Assembly (NCBI RefSeq): GCF_014199195.1
Contig: NZ_JACIJE010000016.1
Location: 1-63,551, forward strand
From: Neoroseomonas alkaliterrae
GTDB taxonomy: Bacteria; Pseudomonadota; Alphaproteobacteria; Acetobacterales; Acetobacteraceae
Direction: 5' to 3'
Length of the DNA stretch: 63,551 nt
Part shown: one piece after another, positions 43,831 through 55,826 of the stretch
Position numbering within the stretch: position 1 is the stretch's first letter
Layout of the letters: each line of letters starts with the position of its first letter
Notes under the pieces: generated by a model
Database searches by the model: none
What the model was told of the DNA's origin: nothing
The model's input: the letters and a program-made list of their open reading frames with translations, nothing else
Program-made: the position numbers and the translations under genes

Positions 43831-44037
43831 TCAGAATACGCGGTCGGTCATCAACAATGGCGTATTCGGCGGTACCAAGCCCTGATCACGCGCAAGCGTC
43901 CGCGCGAAGAACAGTATGAGCTTTCGGCCGTCGTCATCGACATGGCCCCAGATGCGCAGCATCTCGTCACGCTGCGCGGGGCCTGGCTTGCGGCCAGGGA
44001 CGCGCTTAGGAGTTGGCGGATTCTGCTCGGTCGCCAT
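43831..44037 (-). CDS. Small hypothetical protein between the two spike tips
   Basis: The 68-residue protein (RKPGPAQRDEMLRIWGHVDD, GRKLILFFARTLARDQG) is basic at the start and helical at the end. It lies antisense between the spike gene and its orphan tip. I do not recognise it. It could be phage or host accessory cargo inserted with the duplication. Confidence 0.5.
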   Translation of the reverse strand: MATEQNPPTPKRVPGRKPGPAQRDEMLRIWGHVDDDGRKLILFFARTLARDQGLVPPNTPLLMTDRVF

Positions 44038-44130
44038 TCCGGCGTCTCCAGGCTAACTTGAGGCGGAGATCATGCCCGCTGGTGACGGCCGAGGCCAGGA
44101 CAGATCTGCCGGCGCGACGCATGTGCAGCC

Positions 44131-44517
44131 TTCGCGCAGATCGGCATCATCGGCTTCGACGGGCAGATCGAGCTCGAGGGGCTGCGGCTCTACGGGCTGC
44201 CGGAAGATGCGCCGGCGGTGCTCTACGGCTGCCCCTCGCTGGCGGCGGGAACGCGGACGCTGGCGGTGGAGACCAGCTGGGACCTGCCGAGCCTCGCGCT
44301 CGGCGCGACGGCCAATGTCGACGTCACCGTCCCTGGCGCGCGGCGCGGCGACTTCGCCGACGCCTCGCTCGACACCAGCAGCATCGCGTTTGTGCTGGAC
44401 TGCCATGTGTGGTCCAACAACAGCGTGCGCGTCACTGCGCGCAACGTCAGCGCCTCGACGGTCGACCTTGCGGCGGCGCCGCTGGCAGTGCGGGTGGTGA
44501 AGCGGCGGATGCCGTGA
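44131..44517 (+). pseudogene. Orphan tail-spike tip domain
   Basis: From 44131 the frame reads FAQIGIIGFDGQIELEGLRL and continues for 128 codons to a TGA, closely parallel to the last 133 residues of the 41983-43824 spike (AYAQVGVIGFDGSIDLQSLR). Shared marks are LRLYGLPE, SWDLPSLA, GATA, DVTV, VWSNN, VRV and KRR. There is no start codon at the homology boundary and no remaining beta-helix, so this is a broken second spike gene or a stored alternative tip. Confidence 0.75.
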
Positions 44518-44638
44518 TCCGAAACAATCATCGACCGCGACTTTCGCCACATTGCCGCGCACCGTTGGCCCGAAATCTTGTGGCAAGCCGCGCGGCGAAT
44601 GCTGCGCGTAACGTCCCACGATAGGGCACCATTCCGGC

Positions 44639-45064
44639 TCAGCCGGCCTGCGCAGAGGCCCAGCGAACGATATCAGCCGACGACATGACGCCGCTGGTGC
44701 GGGCGATCTCCTTGCCTGACTTGAACAAGATCATCGTCGGGATCCCTCGGATGCCGAAGCGGCCGGCAATGTCGGCCTCGGCTTCCGTGTCCAACTTGCC
44801 GAGGCGGAACCGGGGTTCCAGCATGCGCGACGCGGCATCGAATTGTGGTGCCATGACCTTGCAGGGTCCGCACCAGGCAGCCCAGAAATCGACCAGCAAG
44901 GGTAGTTCCGCAGTCACATGCCGCTCGAAGTTGTTCGCCGTCAGGACGACCGGCGCGCCCTGGAACAGGGCCGCGCCACAGCGACCGCAGCGTGGATTTT
45001 CGTTGAGGCGCGTCTCCGGAACCCGGTTTGTGGTCGCGCAATCGGGGCAGGCAACGGTTGGCAT
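44639..45064 (-). CDS. trxC: Thioredoxin 2
   Basis: TrxC reduces protein disulfides and helps in oxidative and heat stress. The 141-residue protein has the N-terminal zinc site (C6-x2-C9 and C26-x2-C29), the active-site WCGPC at residues 64-68, and the cis-proline GIPT near 114. The ATG at 45064 is the natural start. It lies alone, leftward, at the left edge of the stress-tolerance island, whose known relatives also carry a thioredoxin. Confidence 0.92.
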   Translation of the reverse strand: MPTVACPDCATTNRVPETRLNENPRCGRCGAALFQGAPVVLTANNFERHVTAELPLLVDFWAAWCGPCKVMAPQFDAASRMLEPRFRLGKLDTEAEADIAGRFGIRGIPTMILFKSGKEIARTSGVMSSADIVRWASAQAG

Positions 45065-45188
45065 GGGTTGATCCTCCGCTCGGATGTCTCGTTCTTCATG
45101 TACGATGTCGGAATTGACGTCGCGCAGGGCCGAGGCGGAAACCGCGCCGTGACGATCACGACGAATCCGCCCAAGCGGTTGTCCGCCA

Positions 45189-46010
45189 TCACCCTCCCCG
45201 TGCCTCACGCTGGCGTGGCTGCGGAAGGTACTCGACGCCGCCGCCCTGCCGCCGCACAGGTTGTGGATACAGCGTCATCAGTTCGAGCACTTCCGGCGGC
45301 ATCTCCACGGTGACGGGCAGTCCCATCTCCCGCGCCTCCTCGGCGGCGATCGGATAGTCATGCGTCCAGGTCCCGGTCGCCAGGCGGGCAGCCAGCGTCC
45401 GGGCCGCCGCCGCCTCCATCTTCTCGGCGAGAAGCCGGGCCGCGGCCGCCTCGACCTGCGCGATCGCCTTGCGGCCGACATCGGCCAGCACGAGGGTCCG
45501 GTCGTCCACCTCGGCGATCGGCTTTTCCTCGGCGACCTTGATGATCGAGGCGGCCGGCATGCCGTCAAGCTGCGGATCGATCGGGCCGAGCACGGAATGG
45601 CGGCACATGACGATCTGGTCGGCAGCCAGTGCGATGAGCGTGCCGCCGGACATGGCATAATGCGGCACGAAGACCGTCACCTTCCCCTTGTGCCCCTGGA
45701 TCGCCCGCGCGATCTGCGTGGCCGCCAGCACCAGGCCGCCCGGCGTGTGCAGCACGATGTCGAGCGGCACCTCTTCATCCGTGAGCTGGATCGCGCGCAA
45801 CACCTCCTCGCTGTCATTGACGTCGATGTAGCGCAGAAGCGGGAAGCCGAGCAGGCTCATCGTCTCCTGCCTGTGGACCAGCAGGATGACGCGGCTGCCG
45901 CGGGCCTTTTCGATCTGCGCGATCTTGCGCACCCGCATGGCATCCAGGTAGCGCCGCTGCAGCACGGGCTGCAGGGCCGACAGCATGAGGAACAGCCAGA
46001 GAAGATCCAT
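45189..46010 (-). CDS. SDH-type Clp-fold serine protease
   Basis: This is a membrane-anchored serine peptidase of the ClpP/SppA superfamily (SDH proteinase family). The first 15 residues form a membrane helix. The oxyanion region LHTPGG is near residue 88 and the nucleophile S121 lies in HYAMSGGT. Start at 46010 overlaps the rhomboid stop (TGATG); an ATG at 46019 is also possible. It probably degrades or processes membrane and periplasmic proteins together with the upstream rhomboid. Confidence 0.88.
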   Translation of the reverse strand: MDLLWLFLMLSALQPVLQRRYLDAMRVRKIAQIEKARGSRVILLVHRQETMSLLGFPLLRYIDVNDSEEVLRAIQLTDEEVPLDIVLHTPGGLVLAATQIARAIQGHKGKVTVFVPHYAMSGGTLIALAADQIVMCRHSVLGPIDPQLDGMPAASIIKVAEEKPIAEVDDRTLVLADVGRKAIAQVEAAAARLLAEKMEAAAARTLAARLATGTWTHDYPIAAEEAREMGLPVTVEMPPEVLELMTLYPQPVRRQGGGVEYLPQPRQREARGG

Positions 46011-46762
46011 CACGCCCACGGTCCGCCTCCTCCGCTGCGCCGGCCATCCGGCAGGAACCCGTACATACCCTCGTCACGATAGTAGGGCCGATACACGCGC
46101 CGCGCCCGCCGGGCGAAGGGGGCGAGGAGCCATCCGGCCAGGAAGCCGCCGATATGTGCCCACCAGGCGATCCCGCCGGAATCCCCCTCTTGGCCCAACG
46201 TCAGAAGCCCCGGCACGATCTGCATGAGGAACCAGATCAGCGCGAAGCCGATCGCCCGCACCTCGAAGAAGAACGGAATGAACAGGATCGGCACCACCAT
46301 CACGAGCCGTGCCGCCGGAAACAGCCGCGCATAGCACCCGATCACGCCGGCGATCGCGCCCGAGGCGCCGAGGGCGGGCACGGTCGAGGCCGGATTGGCC
46401 AGCACATGCGCGAGGCCGGCCGCGATGCCGCAGACCAGGTAGAAGGCCAGGAACCGCAGCGCGCCCAGCCGGTCCTCCACGGCGGGCCCGAATATCCAGA
46501 GCGTCCACATGTTCAGGATGAGATGGAGCCAGCCGCCATGCAGGAACATGTTGGTCAGGAATGCGCTCCACCCCCCTGCCGGCGCTGCGGGCAAGGCGCC
46601 GGAGAAGCGCGCCGGCACCAGGGCGTGGCGGTAGAGAAAGGCCTCCAGCTCGCGCGGCGGCAGCGACGTCTGATGGAGGAACCCGAGGACGCAGGCTCCG
46701 ATCAGGGACCACACGACGAAGGGCGGGAAGCGGGACGCAACTGTATCCTGCAGCGGCAGCAT
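46010..46762 (-). CDS. Rhomboid intramembrane protease
   Basis: The 250-residue protein has six or seven membrane helices. Catalytic serine S134 is in GASGAIAGV and histidine H203 in WWAHIGGFLAG; the loop HGGWLHLILNMW is typical. It begins before the first helix at ATG 46762, although a GTG at 46777 is possible; no clear ribosome site is seen. It is coupled to the SDH-type protease and divergent from the ferritin-VIT gene. The 283-bp divergent gap (46763-47045) should contain both promoters. Confidence 0.9.
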   Translation of the reverse strand: MLPLQDTVASRFPPFVVWSLIGACVLGFLHQTSLPPRELEAFLYRHALVPARFSGALPAAPAGGWSAFLTNMFLHGGWLHLILNMWTLWIFGPAVEDRLGALRFLAFYLVCGIAAGLAHVLANPASTVPALGASGAIAGVIGCYARLFPAARLVMVVPILFIPFFFEVRAIGFALIWFLMQIVPGLLTLGQEGDSGGIAWWAHIGGFLAGWLLAPFARRARRVYRPYYRDEGMYGFLPDGRRSGGGGPWA

Positions 46763-47045
46763 CGGAGGATCCGGCACAAGGAGGAACCGCCCGTCGCCTG
46801 ACCTCCGCTCGCCGCCTGGAGGCCTGGGCTTGTGGCGCGCGACGCGATCATGGCATCGGCCGAGCCTCGGCGAAATGCCCCGGCTGGCGCCCCGGTCGTC
46901 CCGCCGAACGCCGGTCCGCATCATGGCACATCGTCGCGTTGCGCCGACCCCTACCGATCTACCGAGGTCGGCCGGCCCGGTCGCGGAAGCTGGCCGAAGC
47001 GGGTATCGTCCGAACGGTCCTGCCCCCAGCCTCTCCCGGAGCCGC

Positions 47046-48032
47046 ATGCGCCTCATTCCCCTGCCGAGCTTCGGCCGCCGCCGTTTCGCCACCCTCTCGG
47101 CGCAGGAGATCCTGGCGCTGGCCATCGCCTCCGAGGAGGAGGACGCGCGCATCTACGCGCTCTATGCCAAGCGGCTGCGCGACTCCTATCCCGAGACCGC
47201 CGGCCTCTTCGATGCCATGGCTGCGGAGGAGGACGAGCACCGGCGCCGGCTGATCGACCTCTACCGCGCTCGCTACGGGGACCTCATCCTGCCCATCCGG
47301 CGCGAGCATGTCGCGGATTTCTACGCCCGCCGGCCGGTCTGGCTGATCGAGAACCTGGGCCTCGACCGCATCCGCGCCGAGGCATCAGCCATGGAGCGCG
47401 AGGCCGAGGCCTTCTACCGCGCCGCCGCCGAGCGGACGACGGATGCCGAGGCGCGCCGGCTGCTCGGCGACCTCGCGGCCGCCGAGGCGCGGCACGAGCG
47501 CGGCGTCGAGGCGATGGAGGCCGAGCTCGCGCGCAGCGGGGCGGCGAGCGAGGAGCGGCTCACCGCCCGGCGACAGTTCGTGCTGACCTGGGTGCAGCCG
47601 GGGCTGGCCGGGCTGATGGACGGCTCGGTCTCCACCCTGGCGCCCATCTTCGCCACCGCCTTCGCCACCCAGGACCCCTGGACGACCTTCCTGGTCGGGC
47701 TCTCCGCCTCGGTGGGCGCGGGCATCTCCATGGGCTTCACCGAGGCCGCGCATGACGACGGCCGGCTTTCCGGCCGCGGCGCGCCCTGGAAACGCGGCCT
47801 GGCCTCGGGGGTGATGACCGCGCTCGGCGGCCTCGGCCACGCGCTGCCCTACCTCATCCCGCATTTCTGGACGGCGACGGCGATCGCCATCGCGGTGGTC
47901 TTCGTCGAGTTGTGGGCAATCGCCTGGATCCAGAACCGATATATGGAGACCCCGATCGGCCGCGCGGTGTTCCAGGTGGTCCTCGGCGGTAGCCTGGTGC
48001 TCGCCGCCGGCATCCTGATCGGCAGCGGGTGA
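47046..48032 (+). CDS. mbfA: Ferritin-VIT membrane protein (MbfA-like)
   Basis: The 328-residue protein fuses a rubrerythrin/ferritin-like domain (residues 1-165) with a VIT1-type membrane domain (about 190-328). The ferritin half has the metal ligands in IASEEEDARIY and AAEEDEHRRR, then AMEREAEAFY and LAAAEARHERG. The membrane half starts LTWVQPGLAGLMDGSVSTLAP. MbfA of rhizobia and Agrobacterium exports iron and protects from peroxide and acid. Here it would lower iron toxicity during stress. Confidence 0.85.
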   Translation: MRLIPLPSFGRRRFATLSAQEILALAIASEEEDARIYALYAKRLRDSYPETAGLFDAMAAEEDEHRRRLIDLYRARYGDLILPIRREHVADFYARRPVWLIENLGLDRIRAEASAMEREAEAFYRAAAERTTDAEARRLLGDLAAAEARHERGVEAMEAELARSGAASEERLTARRQFVLTWVQPGLAGLMDGSVSTLAPIFATAFATQDPWTTFLVGLSASVGAGISMGFTEAAHDDGRLSGRGAPWKRGLASGVMTALGGLGHALPYLIPHFWTATAIAIAVVFVELWAIAWIQNRYMETPIGRAVFQVVLGGSLVLAAGILIGSG

Positions 48033-48087
48033 TCGGCCGGCGCGCGGCTTCCGCCGGGCCGCTTCAGCGATAGCGTGCGGACGAGGG

Positions 48088-49284
48088 GTGGGCCTTCTCA
48101 GGATCGTGCCGCGGAGGCACCCTGTCCCCGGGAAGGCCGACTGGCGGGGGAGTTCCGCGTTGGACAACGGACGTTTCGTGTTCCGGACCCTGCTGCTGAT
48201 GCTGGCGGGTCTCGTGCTGATGACGGCCTGGCAGAGCATCCCGCTGATCCAGGCGGAGATCCTTGCGGGGCGAGCCGAGCCGCGGGTGGTGACGCCGCGG
48301 GGGGACCTCGCGGAGGATGAGCGTTCGACCATCGCGCTCTTCGAGCAGGCGCGGGGATCGGTGGTGTTCATCGCCACCACCGAGCGCGTGCTCAACCCCT
48401 GGACGCGCAACGCGCTGCAGGTGCCGCGGGGGACCGGTTCGGGCTTCCTGTGGGACCGGCTCGGCCATGTCGTCACCAACGACCATGTCATCGCCGGCGC
48501 CTCCGGCGCGGTGGTCCGCCTGGCCGATGGCCGCGCCTACAACGCCGTGCTGGTGGGCACGAGCCCGGCCCATGACCTCGCGGTGCTGCGCATCGGCGTC
48601 GGCACCGGGCGGCCCGAGCCGCTGCCGATCGGCACTAGCCACGACCTGCGCGTCGGCCAGAAGGTCTTCGCCATCGGCAATCCCTTCGGCCTGGACTGGA
48701 CGCTGACCACCGGCATCATCTCGGCGCTGAACCGCGAACTGCCCAGCGAGACGGGGGCGGTGATCGAGCGGCTGATCCAGACCGACGCCGCGATCAATCC
48801 CGGCAATTCCGGCGGCCCGCTGCTCGATTCCGCCGGCCGGCTGATCGGCGTGAACACCGCCATCTACAGCCCGTCCGGCGCCTCGGCCGGGATCGGCTTC
48901 GCGGTGCCGGTGGACACGGTCAACCGCGTGGTGCCGCGCCTGATCGCCCAGGGGCGCTACATCCGCCCCTCGCTCGGCATCCGCGTCGAGGAGCAGCTCA
49001 ACGCCGCGCTCTCGGCGCGGCTCGGCATCGAGGGCGTCTTCGTGTTCGAGGTCGAGCCCGGCTCGGCCGCGGAGCGCGCGGGGATCCGCCCGGCCCGCCT
49101 TGGGCGCGACAGCGGCTTCCAGACCGGCGACGTCATCCTGGAAGTGGAGGGCCGCCCGTTGCGCCGCGTGGCGGAACTGCTCGCCGCGCTCGACCGGCAC
49201 GCGCCGGGTGATACCCTCACGCTGACGATCCTGCGGGACGGCGCCCGCCTCGGAATCGCGGTCACCTTGGATGCAGGCCGATGA
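48088..49284 (+). CDS. DegP/HtrA-like periplasmic protease with PDZ domain
   Basis: A trypsin-fold protease anchored by a membrane helix (residues 33-50). Catalytic triad: H133 (TNDHVIAG), D163 (HDLAVLRI) and S241 (GNSGGPL). One PDZ domain occupies about 290-398. Start is GTG 48088; a TTG nearer the helix is possible. HtrA-type proteases are part of the known heat-resistance loci. Its stop overlaps the original psiE start as ATGA, so the two were co-translated. Confidence 0.9.
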   Translation: MGLLRIVPRRHPVPGKADWRGSSALDNGRFVFRTLLLMLAGLVLMTAWQSIPLIQAEILAGRAEPRVVTPRGDLAEDERSTIALFEQARGSVVFIATTERVLNPWTRNALQVPRGTGSGFLWDRLGHVVTNDHVIAGASGAVVRLADGRAYNAVLVGTSPAHDLAVLRIGVGTGRPEPLPIGTSHDLRVGQKVFAIGNPFGLDWTLTTGIISALNRELPSETGAVIERLIQTDAAINPGNSGGPLLDSAGRLIGVNTAIYSPSGASAGIGFAVPVDTVNRVVPRLIAQGRYIRPSLGIRVEEQLNAALSARLGIEGVFVFEVEPGSAAERAGIRPARLGRDSGFQTGDVILEVEGRPLRRVAELLAALDRHAPGDTLTLTILRDGARLGIAVTLDAGR

Positions 49285-49784
49285 CCGAACCGAAACCGTC
49301 GCGCGGCAGCCTTGCGCTGTGACGGTCGCTGACCTTCTACGAGAAGTTCGAGCAGTCCGTCATCTTCGTGCTGACGATCCTGATCGCGCTGATCGTGCTG
49401 GCCGCGCTGTGGAACCTGCTCAAGCTGGTCGCCACCTCGCTGCTTCTGGTGGACATTTTCGACCCCACGGATCCGGCGGTGTTCCAGACCGTGTTCGGCG
49501 CGATCTTCACCGTCGTGATCGCGCTGGAGTTCAAGCGGTCCTTGCTGGTCGTCGTCGAACGGCGATTCGGCATCGTCCAGGTGCGCACGGTGGTGATGAT
49601 CGCCATCCTCGCGGTGGTGCGGAAGTTCGTCATCCTCGACCTCAGCCAGACCGAGGCGATGAAGCTGCTCGCGCTCGGCGCGGCGATACTGGCGCTCGGC
49701 ATCGTCTACTGGCTGGTACGCGACCAGGACCGGCGCGAGGCGGAGGTCGCGGCCCTCGAAAGCGCCGAGACGAGGCCGCCCTGA
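49281..49784 (+). pseudogene. psiE: PsiE-family membrane protein, interrupted by one stop
   Basis: PsiE-like proteins are small four-helix membrane proteins found in heat-resistance islands. The frame begins at ATG 49281, overlapping the protease stop, reads 13 codons (ending SLAL), and hits TGA at 49320-49322. It then continues in frame as RSLTFYEKFEQSV with the normal family start and four membrane helices to 49784. A change from TGG or CGA would explain the stop. Translation might still begin at CTG 49329 or GTG 49368, giving a nearly complete protein, so function may survive. Confidence 0.72.
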
Positions 49785-49860
49785 TCACCCGCTTCCTTCC
49801 CTTGCGGCCGCAGGGCCGTTCGCGCTTCACTCCGCTCCGCGACGGCGGCCGGAGCCCTCA

Positions 49861-51734
49861 GTGAACAAGCAGCAGCAGATCAACATCTGGTACTGGATCG
49901 GGGCCTTCCTGCTGCTCCTGCTCTTCCAGGGCTGGTGGCAGGGCGCATCGGTCACCGAGCGCATCCCCTATTCGCGCTTCCTCGAACTGCTGCAGCAGGA
50001 CCGCATCGCCGAGGTGCAGGTGCGCCCCGAGAGCATCGTCGGCCGCTACCGCGAGCCGATCGACGGGCGAACGCATTTCCTGACCACCATCGTGCCGGAG
50101 GACCTCACGCGCCGGCTCGAGCAGTCGAGCGCGCGCTACGACGGCACCATCCAGAATACCTTCCTGACGAACCTGCTCTCCTGGGTGGTGCCGGCGGTCG
50201 TCTTCTTCGGGCTGTGGATGTTCGTCTTCCGCCGTGTGGCGGAGAAGCAGGGCTTCGGCGGGCTGATGGCGGTCGGCAAGTCCAAGGCCAAGGTCTATGT
50301 CGAGAAGGACACCGGCGTCACCTTCGACGACGTCGCCGGCGTGGACGAGGCCAAGGCCGAGCTGCGCGAGATCGTCGATTTCCTGAAGCAGCCCGAGAAA
50401 TACGGCCGGCTCGGCGCGCGCATCCCGAAGGGCATCTTGCTGGTCGGCCCCCCGGGGACGGGCAAGACGCTGGTCGCGCGCGCCGTGGCCGGCGAGGCGG
50501 GGGTGCCCTTCTTCTCCATCTCCGGCTCCGAATTCGTCGAGATGTTCGTCGGCGTCGGCGCCGCGCGCGTGCGCGACCTCTTCGAGCAGGCGCGCAAGGC
50601 CGCGCCCTGCATCATCTTCATCGACGAACTGGATGCGCTCGGCCGCCGCCGCGGCGCCGGCGCCTTCGGCGGCGGCCATGACGAGAAGGAGCAGACGCTC
50701 AACCAGCTGCTGACCGAACTCGACGGCTTCGACCCGCGCGAGGGGATCGTGCTGCTCGCCGCCACCAACCGGCCCGAGATCCTCGACCCCGCGCTGCTGC
50801 GCGCCGGGCGGTTCGACCGCCAGGTGGTCGTGGACCGACCCGACAAGTCCGGCCGCGCCGCCATCCTGCGGGTGCATCTCAAGAAGGTGAAGCACGAGGG
50901 GCTGGATATCGAGCAGATCGCCGCGCTGACGCCAGGCTTCTCGGGCGCGGAGCTCGCCAACCTGGTGAACGAGGCGGCGATCCAGGCGACCCGCCGCGGC
51001 GCCGAGGCCGTGACCATGGCCGATGTCACCGCCGCGATCGAGCGCATCGTCGCCGGCCTCGAGCGCAAGGGGCGCGTGCTGAACCCGAAGGAGCGCGAGG
51101 CGGTGGCCTGGCACGAGATGGGCCATGCGCTCGCCGCCGCCTCCCTGCCCGGGGCGGACCCCGTGCACAAGGTCTCGATCATCCCGCGCTCGATCGGCGC
51201 GCTCGGCTACACCATGACGCGGCCCACCGAGGACCGCTTCCTCATCACCCGGCGCGACCTCGAGAACCGCATGGTGGTGCTGCTGGCCGGCCGCGCGGCC
51301 GAGGACCTCGTGCTCGGAGAGATCTCGACCGGCGCGGCGGACGACCTCGCGCGCGTGACCGACATCGCGCGCCAGATCGTCACCCGCTTCGGGATGCACC
51401 CCTCGCTCGGCCAGGCGGTGCTGGAGCCCGAGCGGCAGAGCTTCCTCGGCGACGGACTGCCGGGCCTCACGCCGCGCGACTATTCGGAGGCCACCGCGCG
51501 CGAGGTGGATGTCGCGGTGCGCGGACTGATCGACGAGGCCTATGCGCGCGCCAAGGCGCTGCTGGCGGAACGCCGCGGCGACCTCGAGGCCGGCACGCGG
51601 CTGCTGCTGGAGCGCGAGACGATCACGCCTGACGACTTCCCGCCGCTGCGGCAGGCGCGCACGGCGGCTGGCGATCAACAGGGCAACACGGGATCCGCTG
51701 CCGCGGCGGCGGATCAAGAGAAGGAGCGGACGTG

Positions 51735-51735
<1 letters not shown>
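49861..51735 (+). CDS. ftsH: ATP-dependent zinc metalloprotease FtsH
   Basis: FtsH extracts and degrades membrane and misfolded proteins. Two membrane helices (about 8-24 and 104-123) flank a small periplasmic domain. The AAA core has Walker A GPPGTGKT (196-203), Walker [11 protein letters not shown] (251-260) and the second region of homology [19 protein letters not shown] (302-320, cited in part). Zinc site HEMGH is at 418-422. At 624 residues it is full length. Stop overlaps the clpG start (TGATG). Its pairing with clpG and hsp20 marks the stress-tolerance island rather than the housekeeping copy. Confidence 0.95.
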
Positions 51736-54545
<2,810 letters not shown>

Positions 54546-54553
54546 GCGGCATC

Positions 54554-55126
54554 ATGACGAGCGGGACGCCCCCGGCCGATGCGAGCGGCTCCGCTGTGGT
54601 GGCCGGGGCGTCCGGAACGCGGCTGGCCGTCGCGCCGGACGCGGGCATGTGGCGCCCCGTCCCCGTGATGCCGGGCGGAGGGATGACTGCGCCGTATGGC
54701 GGCCCACCAAAGGTCTGGATCTACCAGCCGGGCCGGTCCGTCAACCGATCTGCACCCGGCCGAAGCCGATGGGTGCTGGAGTTCCTGCCCGCGGAGGCGC
54801 CCGGCCGGAACCTCACGGTGCGCCGGGCTCCGGCCAGCGATCCCCTCGCGCATCTGCGGATCGAGTTCCCCGATCGGATGAGCGCGATCGCCTTCGCGGA
54901 GCGGCACGGCTGGCCCTACGAAGTGAACGAGCCGCCGCCGAGGCGCATCCGCTACAGGAGCTATGCCGACCAGCTCCGATACGACCTCGGTGATGCCATC
55001 GGGCGCGTCTTGCCCTGGCTAGGGGCGGGCAACGGCCAGTCCCGACCCGATCCGGTCGAGGAGGCGAGCCTCGAGTCCTTCCCGGCCAGCGATCCGCCTG
55101 CCTGGACAGGGGTGAGGCTCGCATGA
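54554..55126 (+). CDS. NDUFS4-like protein
   Basis: Residues 50-145 match the ETC complex I subunit region of NDUFS4 (VWIYQPGRSVNRS, RWVLEFLP, LRIEFPDRMSAIAFAERHGW, YRSYADQLRYD). In respiratory complex I this small subunit stabilises the peripheral arm. This copy has a 45-residue extension before and a 25-residue tail after (VEEASLESFPASDPPAW), a tail type seen in assorted proteobacterial stress proteins. It lies 8 bp after clpK. It might protect complex I under heat, which is inference. Confidence 0.75.
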   Translation: MTSGTPPADASGSAVVAGASGTRLAVAPDAGMWRPVPVMPGGGMTAPYGGPPKVWIYQPGRSVNRSAPGRSRWVLEFLPAEAPGRNLTVRRAPASDPLAHLRIEFPDRMSAIAFAERHGWPYEVNEPPPRRIRYRSYADQLRYDLGDAIGRVLPWLGAGNGQSRPDPVEEASLESFPASDPPAWTGVRLA

Positions 55127-55386
55127 CCTGCACGCCCGATGTCCCGACGCCGTCTGATCCTGCCGGCGCCAGGGGGGCAGGCGACGGTGATGCCGCTGGC
55201 CGGCATGGCGGGGCTGGCCTTGCACAGCAGCCACGGCAGTCGATGCCACGCGAGGGCCGGCGCGGACCTCGCTGGTCAAGCCGTGGGCGCCGCGCGATCT
55301 CCACGCCTGCCTTCGGCCGCTCGCGGATCTTCGCCCGGGGGCCGTTCACCAGGGGACGCGCCGCGTCCCGCAACCAGGAGGAGCCG

Positions 55387-55812
55387 ATGTTGCATCCGAT
55401 GACGCTCTACCGTGCCGATCCCTTCGCCTTGCTGCGACGCTTCGGCGAGACGCTCGATCGCATGCCGTTCGGGACCGCCGCCCCGGCCTTTCCGCCCCTG
55501 AATCTCTGGCAGAACGAGGCGGCGGTGGCGATCGTTGCCCAAGTCCCGGGTGTGGCCCCGGAGGACATCGAGATCACGGCCAAGGATGATGTCCTGACGA
55601 TCACTGGTCAGCGGCGGCCGCCCGAGATGCCCGAGGGGGCCGTCTGGCACCGGCGCGAGCGCGCCTTCGGCCGATTCACCCGCATCGTCCGCCTGCCCTT
55701 CGCAGTCGATCCGTCGCAGGTCGAGGCCCGCTTCGCGAACGGCGTGCTCACCATCGCCCTGCAGCGTCCCGAGGATCAACGTCCGCGCCGGATCGAGATC
55801 AAGGCCGGTTGA
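55387..55812 (+). CDS. Hsp20 small heat-shock protein (1)
   Basis: The 141-residue chaperone has an alpha-crystallin domain (about 45-135: EAAVAIVAQVPGVAPEDIEI, GRFTRIVRLPF, FANGVLTIAL) and a short tail ending IEIKAG. AGGAGGAG lies 4 nt before the ATG. A 6-bp hairpin (GGGACG/CGTCCC, 55353-55369) stands just ahead of the ribosome site. The 260-bp gap from the NDUFS4-like gene shows no other gene. It should hold unfolded proteins for ClpK. Confidence 0.9.
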   Translation: MLHPMTLYRADPFALLRRFGETLDRMPFGTAAPAFPPLNLWQNEAAVAIVAQVPGVAPEDIEITAKDDVLTITGQRRPPEMPEGAVWHRRERAFGRFTRIVRLPFAVDPSQVEARFANGVLTIALQRPEDQRPRRIEIKAG

Positions 55813-55826
55813 GAGGAGCGACACCG

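Noticed and set aside
41983..44517. Diversity-generating retroelement acting on the tail spike
   Set aside because: The duplicated tip looked like a variable/template repeat pair, but no reverse transcriptase is present and differences are spread over all codon positions, not at adenines only.
44518..44638. Right attachment site of the prophage
   Set aside because: The prophage probably ends here, but I could not match any core sequence to the recombinase side, so no att site is claimed.
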